From Lysobacterales bacterium (GTDB lineage: Bacteria > Pseudomonadota > Gammaproteobacteria > Xanthomonadales > Ahniellaceae), in assembly GCA_016703225.1 (NCBI GenBank), contig JADJCM010000002.1:62001-126000 (forward strand): DNA of 64,000 nucleotides, given 5' to 3'. The position numbers and the translations under genes were made by a program. The notes beneath the pieces were generated by a model. That model ran no database searches, had not been told where the DNA came from, and worked only from the letters and a program-made list of their open reading frames with translations. This document shows, piece by piece, positions 37,839 to 46,129 of this stretch. Numbering within the stretch: position 1 is the first letter of the stretch; every line of letters starts with the position of its first letter.

Positions 37839-39182
37839 TCAGAGGATGTACCGACTCAAGTCCGGATTCGCGGCGAGTTCGCCGAGTTCGGCATCGACGT
37901 AGGCGGCGTCGATCACCACGGATCGGGTCTCGGTCCGCGCGGCTTCGAAGCTGAGCTTGTCGAGCAGGCGTTCGAGTACGGTCGAGAGGCGGCGGGCGCC
38001 GATGTTTTCCTGGCGTTCGTTCAGGGCGAAGGCCATTTCGGCGAGGCGGCGCACCGCTTCCGGCTTGAATTCGAGGCTGAGGCCTTCGGTGCCGAGCAGG
38101 GCGGCGTATTGTTTGGTCAGTGCCGCCTGCGGTTCGGCGAGGATGCGTTCGAAATCGTCGATCGAGAGTGCGTTTAGCTCGACGCGGATCGGGAAACGGC
38201 CTTGCAGTTCGGGGATCAGGTCGGACGGCTTGGCGACGTGGAAGGCGCCGCTGGCGATGAACAGCACGTGGTCGGTCTTGACCGGGCCGTGCTTGGTGCT
38301 GACGGTGGAGCCTTCGACCAGCGGCAGCAGGTCGCGCTGCACGCCTTCGCGCGAGACGCCGGCGCCGCCCCAGTCCGAGCGCTGGCAGACCTTGTCGATC
38401 TCGTCGATGAACACGATGCCGCGCTGCTCGGCGGCCTCCAGCGCCTGCGCGCGGATCTCGTCTTCGTTCAGCAGCTTGCCCGCTTCCTCTTCGACCATTT
38501 GCGGCAATGCCTTCGCGATCGGCAGGCGACGCTTCTGCGACTTCTGGCCGCCGAGTTGCGAGAACATCTGCTTCAGCTGCGCGCCCATCTCCTCCATGCC
38601 CGGCGGCGCCATGATGTCGACACCGACGTTGAAGCTGGTCTCCAGTTCGATCTCGCGCTCGTCGAGCTTGCCTTCGCGCAGCATCTGTCGGAACTTTTCG
38701 CGCGTCACCGTCGCCTCGTCCGTAGGCTTCTGCTCCTCGCCCCAGACGCGCACCGCCTGCGGCCGCGGCAGCAGCGCATCGAGCACGCGCTCCTCGGCAT
38801 TGGCCTCGGCCTGCGCACGCACGGTGTGCTTGGCCTTCTCGCGCACCATCTTCACCGACACGTCGATCAGATCGCGGACGATGGTCTCGACGTCCTTGCC
38901 GACGTAGCCGACCTCGGTGAACTTGGTCGCCTCGACCTTCACGAAGGGCGCTTCGGCGAGCGTCGCCAGACGCCGCGCGATCTCGGTCTTGCCGACGCCG
39001 GTCGGGCCGATCATCAGGATGTTCTTCGGCGTGACTTCGTTGCGCAGCGCTTCCGGCAACTGCATGCGTCGCCAGCGATTGCGCAGCGCAATCGCGACCG
39101 CGCGCTTGGCCGCGTGCTGGCCGACGATGTGCTTGTCGAGCTCGGCGACGATCTGTTGCGGCGTGAAGTGGTCCATGCTCAC
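37839..39182 (-). CDS. hslU: ATP-dependent protease ATPase subunit HslU
   Basis: A 447-residue AAA+ unfoldase. Walker A GPTGVGKTE is at about residue 58, Walker B VFIDEIDKV at about 257, and the pore loop EVGYVGKDVE near 88. The I-domain (about 110-240) is somewhat short-charged but complete. The C-terminal LSRYIL matches the tail that inserts into HslV. HslUV degrades misfolded and regulatory proteins. It overlaps hslV by four bases, downstream of it. Confidence 0.97.
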   Translation of the reverse strand: MSMDHFTPQQIVAELDKHIVGQHAAKRAVAIALRNRWRRMQLPEALRNEVTPKNILMIGPTGVGKTEIARRLATLAEAPFVKVEATKFTEVGYVGKDVETIVRDLIDVSVKMVREKAKHTVRAQAEANAEERVLDALLPRPQAVRVWGEEQKPTDEATVTREKFRQMLREGKLDEREIELETSFNVGVDIMAPPGMEEMGAQLKQMFSQLGGQKSQKRRLPIAKALPQMVEEEAGKLLNEDEIRAQALEAAEQRGIVFIDEIDKVCQRSDWGGAGVSREGVQRDLLPLVEGSTVSTKHGPVKTDHVLFIASGAFHVAKPSDLIPELQGRFPIRVELNALSIDDFERILAEPQAALTKQYAALLGTEGLSLEFKPEAVRRLAEMAFALNERQENIGARRLSTVLERLLDKLSFEAARTETRSVVIDAAYVDAELGELAANPDLSRYIL

Positions 39183-39721
39183 AGTTCCTCGATCGTCACG
39201 TGGCTGTTGGTGTAGATGCAGATGTCGCCAGCGGTCTTCAGTGCCGCTTCGACGATCTTGCGCGCATCAAGATCGGTGTGTTCGAGCAGCGCACGTGCGG
39301 CCGCCTGCGCGTAGGGGCCGCCGGAGCCGATCGCGATCAGCCCGTGTTCGGGCTCGATCACGTCGCCATTGCCGCTGATGATCAGCGAGGTCTCCTTGTC
39401 GGCGACTGCGAGCAGGGCTTCGAGGCGGCCGAAGCGGCGCTCGGTGCGCCAGTCCTTGGCCAGTTCGACCGCAGCGCGCACCAGTTGCCCGCCGTGCTTT
39501 TCGAGCTTGGCTTCGAACAGTTCGAACAGCGTGAACGCATCCGCCGTGGCACCGGCAAAGCCGGCGAGCACGTCACCGCGACCGAGACGGCGCACTTTGC
39601 GCGCATTCGACTTCATCACCGTGTTGCCGAGCGTGACCTGGCCGTCGCCGCCGATGACGACGCGGCCGTTGCGACGCACCGCGACGATGGTGGTCGCATG
39701 AAAGGTTTCGGGTTTGGACAT
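39179..39721 (-). CDS. hslV: ATP-dependent protease peptidase subunit HslV
   Basis: A 180-residue proteasome-like peptidase. I start it at ATG 39721, which has GGGAGA upstream. Its short propeptide SKPETFHA precedes the catalytic Thr in TTIVAVRRNG, as in xanthomonad HslV. GGDGQVTLGNTVMK and GSGGPYAQAAARAL are family blocks. It forms double hexamers capped by HslU. Its stop overlaps the start of hslU. Confidence 0.97.
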   Translation of the reverse strand: MSKPETFHATTIVAVRRNGRVVIGGDGQVTLGNTVMKSNARKVRRLGRGDVLAGFAGATADAFTLFELFEAKLEKHGGQLVRAAVELAKDWRTERRFGRLEALLAVADKETSLIISGNGDVIEPEHGLIAIGSGGPYAQAAARALLEHTDLDARKIVEAALKTAGDICIYTNSHVTIEEL

Positions 39722-39814
39722 CGGGATCTCCCGTGAGAATGGCGGAGATGGGGACGGCCCTGCGGCGCGCAAGTCCCCGCCTTTCCCCTCTCCCTCGATG
39801 GACACGACGCCGCC

Positions 39815-39888
39815 GTAGGGGCGGCCCCCCGTGGCCGCCCTGGCCGGTGGTCGCGAGGAGCAGGGCAGGCACGGGGGGTTGCCCCTAC
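39815..39888. repeat. Inverted repeat between hslV and the TauE/SafE gene
   Basis: Two 28-base arms (39815-39842 and 39861-39888) match at 24 of 28 positions and enclose an 18-base loop. The arms begin GTAGGGGC and end in CCCCTAC. It is a scattered intergenic repeat type; it lies upstream of hslV and downstream of the permease, where it could end the permease transcript. Confidence 0.75.
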
Positions 39889-39915
39889 AGGTTCGCGGCC
39901 ACCGTGATCATTGCG

Positions 39916-40659
39916 TCAGACCAACGCCAGCTTCCCCGCCGCAATCACCAGCACCAGCGCCAGCACCCGCTTCAGCATCGGCACCGGCAGCTTCGCGGTG
40001 CCGAGCCGCGCGCCGAACAAGGCGCCGAAGGCGACCGCGGCCAGCCACAGCGGCATCGCGCTTGGCCAGTCCAGCGTGAACGCACCGAGGCCGGCGAGAC
40101 CGGCCAGCGAGTTGACCAGCACGAAACCGACCGAAAGCCCGCTCGCCTCGCGCGTGCGCGCCCAGTGCGCGAACAGCAGCAGCGGCGTCAGGAAGATCGC
40201 GCCGCCGGTACCGGTCAGCCCCGACACCACGCCGATGGCTGCGCCGGCGAGCAAGGCCAGCATCGGGTTTGGCGCGCGTGCAGCGAGATCATCGCGTGCG
40301 GCGCCAGCGGCGGTGCGCCACAGCTGCACGGCCGCGAACAGCAGCACCGCAGCCAGCACGTGTTTGATCAGCGCGGGCGAATGCAGATGTTTCGCTGCCA
40401 GGTACGCCGCGGGTGCGGAGGCCAGCACGAAGGGCGCGAGGCGCTTCCAGTCGATCAGCCCGGCGCGATGGAAGCGCCAGACGCCGATGCTCGCGACCAG
40501 CACGTTCAAGGCGAGCGCGGTCGGACGGATGCTTGCCGGCGCGAGTCCGAGCAGGCTCATCGCGGCGATGTAGCCGGAGGCGCCGGCGTGCCCGACCGAG
40601 GAGTACGCGATCGCGATCAGCAGGAAGATCGCGGCGAGCGCGAAATCGATGTCGCTCAT
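39916..40659 (-). CDS. TauE/SafE-family membrane permease
   Basis: A 247-residue protein with about eight hydrophobic helices. SSVGHAGASGYIAAMSLLGL at about residue 20 and GVVSGLTGTGGAIFLTPLLL at about residue 145 are the two internal repeats typical of TauE/SafE (PF01925), each beginning with a Gly-rich motif. The family moves sulfonates, sulfite or other sulfur compounds; the substrate here is not determined. It overlaps the xerC 3' end by four bases. Confidence 0.85.
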   Translation of the reverse strand: MSDIDFALAAIFLLIAIAYSSVGHAGASGYIAAMSLLGLAPASIRPTALALNVLVASIGVWRFHRAGLIDWKRLAPFVLASAPAAYLAAKHLHSPALIKHVLAAVLLFAAVQLWRTAAGAARDDLAARAPNPMLALLAGAAIGVVSGLTGTGGAIFLTPLLLFAHWARTREASGLSVGFVLVNSLAGLAGLGAFTLDWPSAMPLWLAAVAFGALFGARLGTAKLPVPMLKRVLALVLVIAAGKLALV

Positions 40660-41552
40660 CCCGGCTTCTTGCGCGCGCGCGGATGCGCGGCGTCGTAGAC
40701 CTTGGCCAGGTGCTGGAAGTCCAGGTGCGTGTAAATCTGCGTGGTGCCGATGTCGGCATGGCCGAGCATCTCCTGCACCGCGCGCAGGTTGCCGCTTGAT
40801 TCGAGCAAGTGGCTGGCGCAGGAATGCCGCAGCAGGTGCGGGTGCACGCGCTTCCAGACCCCAGCCTTCTGCGCCCAGCGCTTCAGGCGTGACTGCACCG
40901 TGCGCGGCGCAATGGGCTCGCCGCCGCGGCCGGGGAATACCGGCGCATCAGCCGTGGCGCCGAGTTCATCACGCCAGACCGCAAGTGCCGCTGCCGCCGG
41001 CGAGCCCAACGGCACCACGCGCGTCTTCGCGCCCTTGCCGAGCACGCTGACCAGGGACTGGCCGAAGTCGAGATCACGCCAGCGCAGGCCGCACAGTTCG
41101 GACAGGCGCAGCGCCGAGGAATAGAACAACTCGAACATCGCCTTGTCGCACAGCGACTGCGGCGAGTCGTCGCCGTGGTCGAGCAGGGCCTTCATCTCGT
41201 CGACATCGAGCACGTTCGGCAGCTTGCGCGGTGACTTCGGCGCGCGGATGCCCTCCGCCGGGTTGTTGCGCGCGTGGCTCTCGCGCAGCAGCCAGCGATA
41301 GAAGCCGCGAATGGCCGAGAGCCGCTTCGCCAGCGACTTGCCGCCGAGGCCGTTGCGGAACTCGGCGCCGACGTGGGCGCGCACGCCCTCCGGCTTCAGA
41401 TCAGACCATGTGGCGCCCGGCATCTGCGCCTCGAACCAGTCGGCGAAGCGATCGAGGTCGTCGCGGTAGGTCGCGAGCGTGCGCGGAGCGAGCCGTTTCA
41501 CGTCCCCGAGCCAGGCCAGGTACTGCGCCAGGTGCTCGCGGTTGGCGTTCAC
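40656..41552 (-). CDS. xerC: Site-specific tyrosine recombinase XerC
   Basis: A 298-residue tyrosine recombinase, the size of XerC. The catalytic set is complete: Arg in SSALRLSELCGL (near 150), Lys in GKGAKTR (near 174), His/Arg in HPHLLRHSCASH (near 240), His in LGHADIGTT (near 265) and Tyr in TQIYTHLD (near 275). With XerD it resolves chromosome dimers at dif. Chromosomal context and length favour XerC rather than a mobile integrase. It overlaps the carboxypeptidase gene at its start. Confidence 0.93.
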   Translation of the reverse strand: MNANREHLAQYLAWLGDVKRLAPRTLATYRDDLDRFADWFEAQMPGATWSDLKPEGVRAHVGAEFRNGLGGKSLAKRLSAIRGFYRWLLRESHARNNPAEGIRAPKSPRKLPNVLDVDEMKALLDHGDDSPQSLCDKAMFELFYSSALRLSELCGLRWRDLDFGQSLVSVLGKGAKTRVVPLGSPAAAALAVWRDELGATADAPVFPGRGGEPIAPRTVQSRLKRWAQKAGVWKRVHPHLLRHSCASHLLESSGNLRAVQEMLGHADIGTTQIYTHLDFQHLAKVYDAAHPRARKKPG

Positions 41553-43192
41553 TCGAAGCCGTCGCCGAACAGCACCGGCGGTGCCTCGATGTCGATGAAC
41601 ACCGCGGCCGGCGCGCCGGCGGCACCGCTGGCATCGCTGGCCTGCACGAACACGATGTGGCGTCCGGGCGTCCAGCCGGTCGTCGCGATCTGCACTACCA
41701 GGTTTTCGGTACTTGCGTTGAACGCGGCGTCGGCGGCGGCCACCGGCAATGCCACCGCCAGCGGGTCCCAGGGCAGCCGATCGACGGTGGCGATCGCGGC
41801 GGTCACGTTCTGCATCGGCTCGCTGCCGTTGCTGTGATTGAAGCGCGCGTCGCTGGCGCTGGCGGTGACGGTGACGACAGCACCCGCGGTGACACTGGCC
41901 GGGCTCGCGCTGGCGCCATAGGCATCGGGTCCGGCGGGCAATTGGTAGGGGCGGTGCAGCACGCGGGCCGCGTACTTCAGCGTCGCCAGGTTGTCGGGCA
42001 GGATGGTGGGGGTGAAGTTGCTGCAGCTTTCGAAGAAGCTCGATCCCAGTTCGATGGTGAATGCAGGGACGCCGAGCCGACCGTAGGCATTGTCATCGGA
42101 GGCACCGTCGGTGGCATAGAGTTCGGAGGCCTGTTCCGGCGAGTAGTTGTTGAACCAGGCCATGCGTCGTGCGATCGCCTTGAAGGCTGCGTCATTGCCG
42201 GACGCGGAATAGCCCACGCCCCACGGGTACATGACGATTCGCGAGTAGCTGTGCAGATCGAAGTAGGCGCCGCGGGTATCGGCTGATGCGGGTTCGGTCA
42301 GGCTGTTCTCGACGCCGCCGCGGGTGTCGGGGAACAGGCCGTTGAGATAGGTGTTGACCGCCTGCGTCTCCGGCTCCGACATCGCGCTCGGGCCGCGGTA
42401 GGTGCTTTCGCAGGTGTAGCTGCTGGAACCGCCCGACACCAGGCTCCAGTAGAACGGGAAGTTGCGATTGAGATCGGTGCCGATGCCGGTGCCTGAGCAG
42501 CCGTTTGCGTGCCGGTTCTTGCGCTGCGACTGACCGCCCTCGGCAATCTTGCGGCCATCCGGGTTGGCCTGCAGCAATAGATGAAACTCGTTGTGGTCGA
42601 TGAGCCAGGTCGCCTCGGCGCTGCTGCCGTAGTTCGTGAGCAGCCACTTGGCGAACTCGAGATTCAACTGCACCGGCGTGTACTCGCGCGCATGCAGGCC
42701 GCTCATCACCATCATCTTCGGCTTGTCGCCGGCGATGGCGCTGTTGCCGATCTTGAGCACGCGCAGGTCGTAGCCGGGCAGGCCGCCGGCCGTGACCTTT
42801 TCCCAGGAGTCGCCGATATCGATCACGCTCGCCAGCGCCGGGTGCGCGGCGACCTGATCGTTGATGAAGGTATCGGTCTCCTCGACCGTGCTGTAGCAGG
42901 CATAGCCCGGGATGGTCTTGGCCAGGGTTTCGTTGCGCAGTTGCGCGCTCAGCACGGCATCGAAGCGCGGTGCGTAACCACGCTGCTCCAGCCAGGCCCA
43001 GTCTGCGGTATCGACTTCGAGCACGATCTCGGCGAACTTGCGATCACGCGGCAGATGGCCGAAGTGGCGACCGAGCGCCTGCCGGTAATGGGCGTCGCCG
43101 TCGGCGATGCGGACGATGGCGCGCTCGTCGGCGCGGGCGGCCGGCGCGAGCGCGGCCAGAAGGGCGAGCAGGAGGGGGAGTCGTGGGTTCAT
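41549..43192 (-). CDS. Exported M14-family zinc carboxypeptidase with an F-x-D-G-F-E tail
   Basis: A 547-residue protein with signal peptide NPRLPLLLALLAALAPAARA. The M14 catalytic domain covers about residues 95-425: HAREYTPVQ (zinc His and Glu, near 168), the substrate-binding NRNFPFYW (near 235), DLHSYSRIVMYPWG (third zinc ligand) and TIELGSSF (catalytic Glu). A beta-sandwich-like C-terminal domain (about 430-535) follows. The last residues are PPVLFGDGFE; similar tails occur on exported proteins of this bacterial group and may be a sorting mark. It overlaps xerC by four bases. Confidence 0.88.
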   Translation of the reverse strand: MNPRLPLLLALLAALAPAARADERAIVRIADGDAHYRQALGRHFGHLPRDRKFAEIVLEVDTADWAWLEQRGYAPRFDAVLSAQLRNETLAKTIPGYACYSTVEETDTFINDQVAAHPALASVIDIGDSWEKVTAGGLPGYDLRVLKIGNSAIAGDKPKMMVMSGLHAREYTPVQLNLEFAKWLLTNYGSSAEATWLIDHNEFHLLLQANPDGRKIAEGGQSQRKNRHANGCSGTGIGTDLNRNFPFYWSLVSGGSSSYTCESTYRGPSAMSEPETQAVNTYLNGLFPDTRGGVENSLTEPASADTRGAYFDLHSYSRIVMYPWGVGYSASGNDAAFKAIARRMAWFNNYSPEQASELYATDGASDDNAYGRLGVPAFTIELGSSFFESCSNFTPTILPDNLATLKYAARVLHRPYQLPAGPDAYGASASPASVTAGAVVTVTASASDARFNHSNGSEPMQNVTAAIATVDRLPWDPLAVALPVAAADAAFNASTENLVVQIATTGWTPGRHIVFVQASDASGAAGAPAAVFIDIEAPPVLFGDGFE

Positions 43193-43285
43193 CCCGACAT
43201 TCTGCCATTGTTGCGCTGCCGCGTGACTGGTGTGTCGATGCCGCTATGTTCGCCCGGCCCCGGTCAGCTGGCCGAAGGGGAGGGC

Positions 43286-43320
43286 AGCCCGCCGCGATCC
43301 TGGATCGCGGCGGGCTTTAT
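43286..43320 (+). terminator. Perfect 15-base-pair palindrome before glnE
   Basis: Arms 43286-43300 and 43302-43316 are perfectly complementary around one base (AGCCCGCCGCGATCC and its complement), followed by TTATCTTT. It has the form of an intrinsic terminator read from left to right. It lies between divergent genes, 26 bases before glnE, so it may act as an attenuator for glnE or block antisense reading. Confidence 0.5.
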
Positions 43321-43345
43321 CTTTGCGGCATGCGAAACTGCGGCG

Positions 43346-46129
43346 ATGACCGCAGCCTCTCTCGCGCCCGAGTTGCGCGCCTTTCTCGCCCACCGCCACG
43401 AAGAGCTGGGCCGTTCCTTCCGCGAGGCCGGCCTGGTCTGGCCGCCGGCTGCGTGGTCCCGCCAACGTTCGGATCAGGTATTGCTCGCCAGCGACTGGCT
43501 GATCGAGGCGGCCTTGCGTGCGCCGCGGCAGTTTTCCGACGAAGTGCTGGCGCCGGAACCGCCGCCTTTGCCCGACCCGTCCGGTTTCGAGCGCAGCGAG
43601 GACTTCGCCGAGACACTGCGGCGTTATCGCCGCGCCATGAGTCTGCGCATCCTGGTCGATGACCTCGACGACGCGGAGCGCACGCTCGGCACACTCAATC
43701 GCGCCAGCCGCCTGGCCGAGGACTGCATCGAGTGCGCGCTGCGCCATGTCGAGCTGCAACAAGCGGCTCGCTATGGCTGGCCGCGCAATGCTGACGGTCG
43801 CGTCGCGCGCATGAGCGTGATCGGCATGGGCAAGCTCGGCGGTGGCGAGCTGAACTTCTCGTCCGATGTCGATCTGATCCTGACCTTTGCCGAGAACGGC
43901 GACACCGACGGCGCTCGGCCGATCAGCGCGGAGGAGTTCCACGCCCGCGTCGGCCAGCGCCTGGCGCAGTTGCTGTCGGAAGTCGCGGCCTCGGGCTTCG
44001 TGCTGCGCGTCGACTACCGCCTGCGCCCGTTCGGCAGCGCCGGGCGCGTGGCGCTGTCGTTCGCGGCGATGGAGCAGTATTACCAGCGCGAGGGCCGCGA
44101 CTGGGAACGCTACGCCTGGACCAAGGCACGCACCGTCGCCGGCGATCTCGCTGCCGGCGCCGAGCTGATCGCCAGCCTGCGTCCGTTCGTGTACCGCAAG
44201 TATCTCGACTTCACCGCGATCGAGGGCCTGCGCGAGCTGAAGGCGCGCATCGACGCCGAGGTCGGTCGCCGCGAGCGCGAGCACGACCTCAAGCTCGGGC
44301 CGGGCGGCATCCGCGAGATCGAGTTCACGGTGCAGTTGCTGCAACTGATTCGCGCCGGTCGCGAGCCTGAGCTGCGCACGCCGCGACTGCTCGACGCGCT
44401 CGCCGCGGCTGAGCAACTGGGACACTACGACGCCGATACCGCGGCCACCCTGCGCGCCGCCTACCTGTTCCTGCGCCGCGCCGAAAACCGGGTGCAGATG
44501 CTGCGCGACGAACAGACGCACTGCCTGCCGGAGGACGCGCTGGCGCGTCTGCGCATCGCCGCGACGCTGGGCTACGCCGATGTCGCGAGCGTGGAACAGG
44601 CGATCGCGGAACAACGCGCGCAGGTATCCGCGATCTTTGCGCGCACGCTCGAGGCTCCACAGCGCGCCAAGGGCCTGCACGTGGCCGACGAGTTCGAGAC
44701 GCGCGCGCAGGATGCGCTTGATGGCTGGTCGGCGCCGGTGGCCACGGCGTTGAACAGCCTGATGGGCAGCCTCGGCGTGCGCCGCCTCGACAGCCGCGCG
44801 CGCGAACGCTTCGAGCGCGCGGTGCCGCGGTTGCTTGCGGAGGTACGGCAGCTTGCCGATCCGGAAGCGGCGGCATTGCGCGTCGTGCGTCTGCTGCACG
44901 CGATCTGCGGGCGCACCGCCTACCTTTCCCTGCTTGCCGAAAAGCGCGGCGCGCGCGCGCGCCTGGTCGAGGTGTTTGCGCACAGCGCCTTCCTGGCCGA
45001 GCGCGTGATCGCGCATCCGCTGCTGCTCGACGACCTGCTCGACGAACGCTTCGATGAGGCGGTGCCGGACGCCGGTGCGATCGCAGATACCTTTGCCCGC
45101 CAACTTGCGCGCGTGCCGACGGCCGACGTCGAGGCCGAACTCGAAGCGCTGCACGACGCACGCCAAAGCCTGGTGTTTCGTTTCGGGCTGGCCTGGCTGG
45201 CGCGTCGCGTCGATCCGGTGGACTGCGCCGCGGGATTGGCGGAGGTTGCCGCGGTGGCGCTGCGGCATGCGCTGGCGTTGGCGACGCGCGACCTGTCCAA
45301 GCAGCACGGCACTCCCGGCGACGGCTTTCTGATCGTCGGCTACGGCAGCCTCGGCGCCGGCGAACTCGGCTTCGGGTCGGATCTGGATCTGGTGTTCGTG
45401 TTCGACGAGGCGCTGGCGGAGCGCAGCAGCGACGGCGGGCGCCCACTCGATGCTTCGCGCTGGTTCCCGCGCCTGGCGCAGCGGGTACTGCACTGGCTGG
45501 CGACGACGACGCAGGCCGGCCATCTCTACGATGTCGACATGCGCCTGCGCCCGGACGGCGCCAAAGGCCTGCCGGTGTCGTCGCTGGCGTCATTTGTCGA
45601 ATACCAGCGCGAGCGCGCCTGGCTGTGGGAGCACCAGGCGCTGGTGCGCGCACGCGCCGTTGCCGGGCCGGCCCTGCTGGTCGCGCGCTTCGAGGCCGAG
45701 CGCTGCGCGCTGCTGGCGCGGTCGCGCGCGCTGCCGGAGACGCTGGCCGAGGTCGCGCGCATGCGCGAGCGCTGGCGCAATGAACTCGACCGCAGCGACG
45801 CCCAGCGCTTCGACCTGAAGCAGGGCCGCGGAGCACTGGTCGATATCGAGTTCCTGCTGCAGGCGCTGGTGCTGGCGCATGCTGCGGCGCATCCGCAACT
45901 GGTGCGCGCGGTGTCGACCTCGGCGCTGCTCGACGGCCTGGCCGCTGCCGCGATTCTCGACGCGGAGACGCATGCGGTGCTGGCACGCACGTACCGCGAG
46001 TGCCTCAGTCGTGCGCTGGACTGCAGCCTGGATCTGCGTCCGCGTGTGATCGCGCGCAATGCTTCGCTGCAACCGTGGACCGATGCCTGCGCGGCGATCC
46101 TCAGGCGCTTCGGTCTAGCTGCGCCCTGA
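43346..46129 (+). CDS. glnE: Bifunctional glutamine synthetase adenylyltransferase/deadenylase
   Basis: A 927-residue protein with two nucleotidyltransferase units. The N-terminal deadenylase has GMGKLGGGELNFSSDVDL near residue 158; the C-terminal adenylylase has GYGSLGAGELGFGSDLDLV near residue 665. Each is followed by a GlnD-like linker (GPGGIREIEF and KQGRGALVDIEF). GlnE controls glutamine synthetase in response to PII. I start at ATG 43346 since it gives the usual N-terminus; the open frame extends 255 codons further upstream but overlaps the carboxypeptidase gene. Its end overlaps hemW by 15 bases, convergently. Confidence 0.95.
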   Translation: MTAASLAPELRAFLAHRHEELGRSFREAGLVWPPAAWSRQRSDQVLLASDWLIEAALRAPRQFSDEVLAPEPPPLPDPSGFERSEDFAETLRRYRRAMSLRILVDDLDDAERTLGTLNRASRLAEDCIECALRHVELQQAARYGWPRNADGRVARMSVIGMGKLGGGELNFSSDVDLILTFAENGDTDGARPISAEEFHARVGQRLAQLLSEVAASGFVLRVDYRLRPFGSAGRVALSFAAMEQYYQREGRDWERYAWTKARTVAGDLAAGAELIASLRPFVYRKYLDFTAIEGLRELKARIDAEVGRREREHDLKLGPGGIREIEFTVQLLQLIRAGREPELRTPRLLDALAAAEQLGHYDADTAATLRAAYLFLRRAENRVQMLRDEQTHCLPEDALARLRIAATLGYADVASVEQAIAEQRAQVSAIFARTLEAPQRAKGLHVADEFETRAQDALDGWSAPVATALNSLMGSLGVRRLDSRARERFERAVPRLLAEVRQLADPEAAALRVVRLLHAICGRTAYLSLLAEKRGARARLVEVFAHSAFLAERVIAHPLLLDDLLDERFDEAVPDAGAIADTFARQLARVPTADVEAELEALHDARQSLVFRFGLAWLARRVDPVDCAAGLAEVAAVALRHALALATRDLSKQHGTPGDGFLIVGYGSLGAGELGFGSDLDLVFVFDEALAERSSDGGRPLDASRWFPRLAQRVLHWLATTTQAGHLYDVDMRLRPDGAKGLPVSSLASFVEYQRERAWLWEHQALVRARAVAGPALLVARFEAERCALLARSRALPETLAEVARMRERWRNELDRSDAQRFDLKQGRGALVDIEFLLQALVLAHAAAHPQLVRAVSTSALLDGLAAAAILDAETHAVLARTYRECLSRALDCSLDLRPRVIARNASLQPWTDACAAILRRFGLAAP

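Noticed and set aside
40656..41552. xerC as a mobile-element integrase for the neighbouring accessory genes
   Set aside because: Length, motifs and housekeeping context fit chromosomal XerC; no att-like repeats or phage genes flank it.
42581..43345. Long upstream extension of the glnE frame
   Set aside because: It overlaps the carboxypeptidase gene entirely, and the GlnE family N-terminus begins at 43346.
43244..45523. A 759-residue reverse frame inside glnE
   Set aside because: glnE is certain on the other strand; the product is Arg/Ala/Gln-rich shadow sequence.
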